Assembly: GCA_009773995.1 (NCBI GenBank) | Contig: VSMY01000065.1 | Span: 1-15,896, forward strand | DNA from: Oscillibacter sp. | GTDB lineage: Bacteria; Bacillota; Clostridia; Oscillospirales; Oscillospiraceae | Direction: 5' to 3' | Length of the DNA: 15,896 nt | Shown here: positions 14,078 through 15,896 of the stretch, in pieces | Layout of the letters: each line of letters begins with the position of its first letter | Numbering within the stretch: the first letter of the stretch is position 1 | Position numbers and translations under genes: made by a program | The notes under the pieces: generated by a model | The model's database searches: none | The model's input: the letters and a program-made list of their open reading frames with translations, nothing else | Told to the model about the DNA's origin: nothing

Positions 14078-14171
14078 TCCAGCTACATCTGGTTTTCTCA
14101 ACCGCTTTCATAACTACATATCGGCGGCATTTGGCCGAAAATAATAGTCTGAACAAAAAATTTTTTCTGTC

Positions 14172-14195
14172 CGGGGTTGTACACAACTCCGGACA
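14172..14195. repeat. Inverted repeat, right copy
   Basis: Exact reverse complement of 14054-14077. With the adjoining GT (14169-14171 region) it forms a hairpin of two 12-base arms with one mismatch around GTAC. It lies about 58 bases before the TnpB-type start. The 94 bases between the copies are AT-richer, with no ORF. Confidence 0.85.
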
Positions 14196-14206
14196 AATTG
14201 TTTCTC

Positions 14207-14226
14207 CTCAACCGGACTCAACCGGA
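14207..14226. repeat. Tandem 10-bp repeat upstream of the TnpB-type gene
   Basis: CTCAACCGGA occurs twice in tandem (14207-14216, 14217-14226). A third partial copy, CTCAACCG, lies at 14097-14104 between the inverted repeats. It could be a binding site for a regulator of the downstream gene. Confidence 0.7.
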
Positions 14227-14252
14227 AATTCAGGTGCAGGGGAGGAGCGGAT

Positions 14253-15404
14253 ATGGCGGACGTCAAACAGTTCACCACGTTCAAGGTCCGCCTCTATCCC
14301 TCTCCCGAACAGGCGGAATTGTTTGAGAAGACCTTCGGCTGCTGCCGCTATATCTGGAATCAAATGCTTTCCGACCAGGAGAGGTTTTATTTAGAAACCG
14401 GCAAGTTTTTTATCCCCACCCCGGCGAAATACAAGGCCGAAGCGCCTTTCTTAAAGGAAGTAGATAATCAGGCCCTGATTCAGGAGCACAACAAGCTCAA
14501 TCAAGCATTCCGCGTATTCTTCAAAAATCCGGAAAGCTTCGGGTATCCCAAGTTCAAGCGGAAGAAGGACGATCGGAATTCGTTTACGGCCTGTAATCAT
14601 GACTTTGCATCTGGCCCTACCATCTATACGACCAAAGACGGCATCCGGATGACAAAGGCCGGGATCGTCAGGGCGAAGTTTCACCGCCGTCCTCAGGCGT
14701 GGTGGAAGCTCAAGCGCATCACGGTTGATAAGACCCGGACAGGTAAGTATTACGCTTACATTCTTTACGAGTGCCGGAACAAGGAGCCGGAGCCGGTTTT
14801 CCCCGCGCCGGAAAAGACGGTGGGGCTGAAATATTCCGTTCCGCACTTTTACGTAACGGACAGCGGCGAGATGGCGGACCCGCCTCACTGGCTGAAACAG
14901 TCTCAGGAAAAGCTGGCGAGAATTCAGCGCAGCCTGAGCCGGATGCAGCCCGGTTCCAAGAACTATCAGGAGAAGGTCCAGAGGCTGCGCCTCGCTCATG
15001 AACATATCGCAAACCAGCGCCGCGACTTTATTCACAAGGAATCCCGGCGGATAGCCAACGCTTGGGACGCCGTGTGTATGAGGAGCGATCATGCGGAGGA
15101 TCTAATCAAGGGCATGAACCTCAGCAACACGCTGGATTCGGGCTATGGGATGTTTCGGGAGTGCCTCCGGTACAAACTGGCTCGGCAGGGCAAACCGCTG
15201 ATTCTAATTGACCGGTATGAGCCCTCCACGAAGACCTGCTCCGCCTGTGGTTTCATTCGGGAAGCTGTCCACTATAAAGAGAGCTCCTGGATATGCCCCA
15301 AGTGCGGCGCGGTCCACAGGCGGGAGGTCAACGCCGCCAGGAACATCAAGGAGCAGGGCATAAAGCAATATTTCAGTATGCAGAAGCGCCGCGAAAGCGC
15401 GTAG
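14253..15404 (+). CDS. Nuclease-dead TnpB homologue (TldR-like candidate RNA-guided DNA-binding protein)
   Basis: Full-length 383-residue member of the IS200/IS605 OrfB (TnpB) family. The N-terminal block FKVRLYPSPEQAELFEKTFGCCRYIWNQML, the SRMQPGSKNYQEKVQRLRLAHEHIANQRRDFIHK helix and the zinc finger (C329xxC332, C348xxC351) are intact. The RuvC active site is not. The first motif, GLDY or GIDLG in active relatives, is GLKYS (Lys193 for Asp). The second, VCVEDLN, is VCMRSDH (Arg277 for Glu, although an AED five residues later leaves the register open). The third, DRDxNAA, is RREVNAA (Glu358 for Asp). Loss of catalysis with conservation elsewhere is the hallmark of TldR repressors. GGGGAGGAG lies 5 bases before the ATG. 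No tnpA is present. A structured RNA region and a flagellin gene follow on the same strand. Confidence 0.92.
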   Translation: MADVKQFTTFKVRLYPSPEQAELFEKTFGCCRYIWNQMLSDQERFYLETGKFFIPTPAKYKAEAPFLKEVDNQALIQEHNKLNQAFRVFFKNPESFGYPKFKRKKDDRNSFTACNHDFASGPTIYTTKDGIRMTKAGIVRAKFHRRPQAWWKLKRITVDKTRTGKYYAYILYECRNKEPEPVFPAPEKTVGLKYSVPHFYVTDSGEMADPPHWLKQSQEKLARIQRSLSRMQPGSKNYQEKVQRLRLAHEHIANQRRDFIHKESRRIANAWDAVCMRSDHAEDLIKGMNLSNTLDSGYGMFRECLRYKLARQGKPLILIDRYEPSTKTCSACGFIREAVHYKESSWICPKCGAVHRREVNAARNIKEQGIKQYFSMQKRRESA

Positions 15405-15603
15405 CTTGCAGATACTCCCTCCGCTATGCCGGTCGGAACGCCGGTGAAAGCCCATGGTTCCGGTCGGGGGAGCGTTGAGCGAAGCACAGCGGAAGAAACT
15501 GGGTTTCGCTCAGCGTTTTCCGGGCCGTTAAGTGGGAAACGAGAGGGTGCGTTCGCGCACCGGAAACCCGAGAGGGTGTTCACAATATTATGACGATGAA
15601 ATA
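15386..15603 (+). ncRNA. Predicted omegaRNA-like guide RNA of the TnpB homologue
   Basis: TnpB guide RNAs come from the gene's 3' end through the element's right end, with the guide just beyond. Here the stop codon is followed by dense pairing: GGGTTTC (15501-15507) with GAAACCC (15563-15569), enclosing GTTTTCC (15515-15521) with GGGAAAC (15534-15540) and the UUCG hairpin 15546-15561. ACCC-GAGA-GGGT (15566-15577) then competes with the outer stem. The scaffold ends GTGTTCAC (15576-15583), the style of IS605-family right ends. The guide would start at 15584: AATATTATGACGATGAAA and on. The 5' boundary and guide length are estimates; no promoter is assigned and processing from the tldR transcript is likely. 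Confidence 0.62.
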
Positions 15604-15786
15604 TCGCCAAGTAGAGGAAACGCTTACCAAGGTTTCAGACGGTTGACGAACCGCTTGAAATAAAGTGGGCGGCCAATGCTTTGGACAGTCCGGCCGGATG
15701 ACCAGAACAGCGGCGCCCAGCCCCAGCAGTGTGGAGGCAATGGAATGCCAAAGCACGAAAAATATTTTTCTAAAGGAGATAGAACA
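15604..15786 (+). promoter_or_regulatory. Flagellin 5' leader, no clear promoter
   Basis: Non-coding leader between the predicted guide and the flagellin ATG. I find no SigD-type TAAA-N15-GCCGATA promoter and no good SigA pair on the plus strand (TTGACG at 15643 has no partner -10). TGCTTTGG (15677-15684) and CCAAAGCA (15748-15755) can form a long-range stem. A strong site, AAAGGAG at 15772-15778, lies 8 bases before the ATG. The flagellin promoter may therefore lie upstream of the guide region, or be of a type I do not recognise. Confidence 0.45.
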
Positions 15787-15896
15787 ATGAGAATCCAGCA
15801 TAATATCATGGCTATGAATGCCTACCGGAACTACAACACCAACACCTCCGCCCTGGCGAAGAACCTGGAAAAGCTGTCTTCCGGCTACAAGATCAA
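15787..15896 (+). CDS. Flagellin, N-terminal part (runs off window)
   Basis: The first 36 residues are the typical start of a bacterial flagellin: MRIQHNIMAMNAYRN, then NTSALAKNLEKLSSGYKI, matching the D0 coiled-coil region (the LxKSxEKLSSGxRI pattern). Flagellin is exported by the flagellar type III system and polymerises through this helix and its C-terminal partner. The start has AAAGGAG 8 bases upstream. The gene continues beyond the window, so its length and variable domain cannot be judged. It is co-directional with the TnpB homologue and its RNA. Confidence 0.95.
   Translation, partial: MRIQHNIMAMNAYRNYNTNTSALAKNLEKLSSGYKI

Noticed and set aside
14118..14125. Perfect SigD -10 octamer GCCGATAT on the minus strand between the inverted repeats
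   Set aside because: There is no TAAA at 14-16 bases upstream, and an 8-mer is expected by chance in a window of this size.
14054..14195. CRISPR-like repeats
   Set aside because: Only two copies in inverted orientation with one spacer-like interval; no array or cas genes.
14451..15092. Minus-strand 213-codon frame inside the TnpB homologue
   Set aside because: Shadow of the TnpB reading frame; no domain features.
15580..15801. Minus-strand 73-codon frame with a hydrophobic stretch across the flagellin leader
   Set aside because: It starts inside the flagellin gene, has no Shine-Dalgarno and no recognised family, and overlaps the guide region.

Overview
The window comes from a GC-rich, endospore-forming, flagellated member of the Clostridia, probably Oscillospiraceae (Flavonifractor/Oscillibacter-like). 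This is inferred from the sporulation genes (sigG, ytfJ/gerW, ylmC/ymxH, a DacF-like carboxypeptidase), a flagellin start, a FapA-type protein and strong low-GC-type promoters and Shine-Dalgarno sites in a GC-rich background.

Layout: (1) 1-4281, minus strand, a tight housekeeping/sporulation operon: site-2 protease, scpA, scpB, DUF2953 (ytfI-like), ytfJ/gerW and an S11 D-Ala-D-Ala carboxypeptidase cut by the window edge. (2) 4348-5596: sigG (minus, with its own terminator and a very good SigF-type promoter), divergent from ylmC/ymxH. (3) 5532-7194: a LysR regulator and a divergent LysE-type exporter sharing a short promoter region with a T-N11-A box. (4) 7226-8993: a FapA/DUF342 gene with its own promoter and terminator. 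(5) 9028-10636: a macrodomain hydrolase and an overlapping class M sirtuin (SirTM), a reversible ADP-ribosylation pair without the usual GcvH-L/LplA2 partners. (6) 10692-12139: an MBL-fold protein divergent from an HxlR regulator, with two identical palindromic operator candidates between them. (7) 12270-13807: a FadR-type GntR regulator and a kdgK (KDG kinase) lacking its N-terminal half, the scar of a sugar-acid locus. (8) 13808-15896: an accessory segment with a small HTH ORF, a pair of inverted palindromes, a full-length TnpB-family protein, a structured RNA region, and the start of a flagellin gene.

The outstanding item is region 8. The TnpB homologue is intact over 383 codons and keeps its zinc finger, but its RuvC acidic residues are replaced (Lys193, Arg277, Glu358 at the D/E/D positions). 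Its 3' flank folds like an omegaRNA that ends at a GTTCAC-type right end, followed at once by a possible guide and then, about 200 bases later, by a flagellin start codon. This matches the architecture of TldR proteins (TnpB-like, nuclease-dead, RNA-guided repressors), known next to flagellin genes in enterobacteria. The candidate here is a flagellin-associated TldR in a Clostridia-type genome. The guide target is not in the window, so function is inferred.
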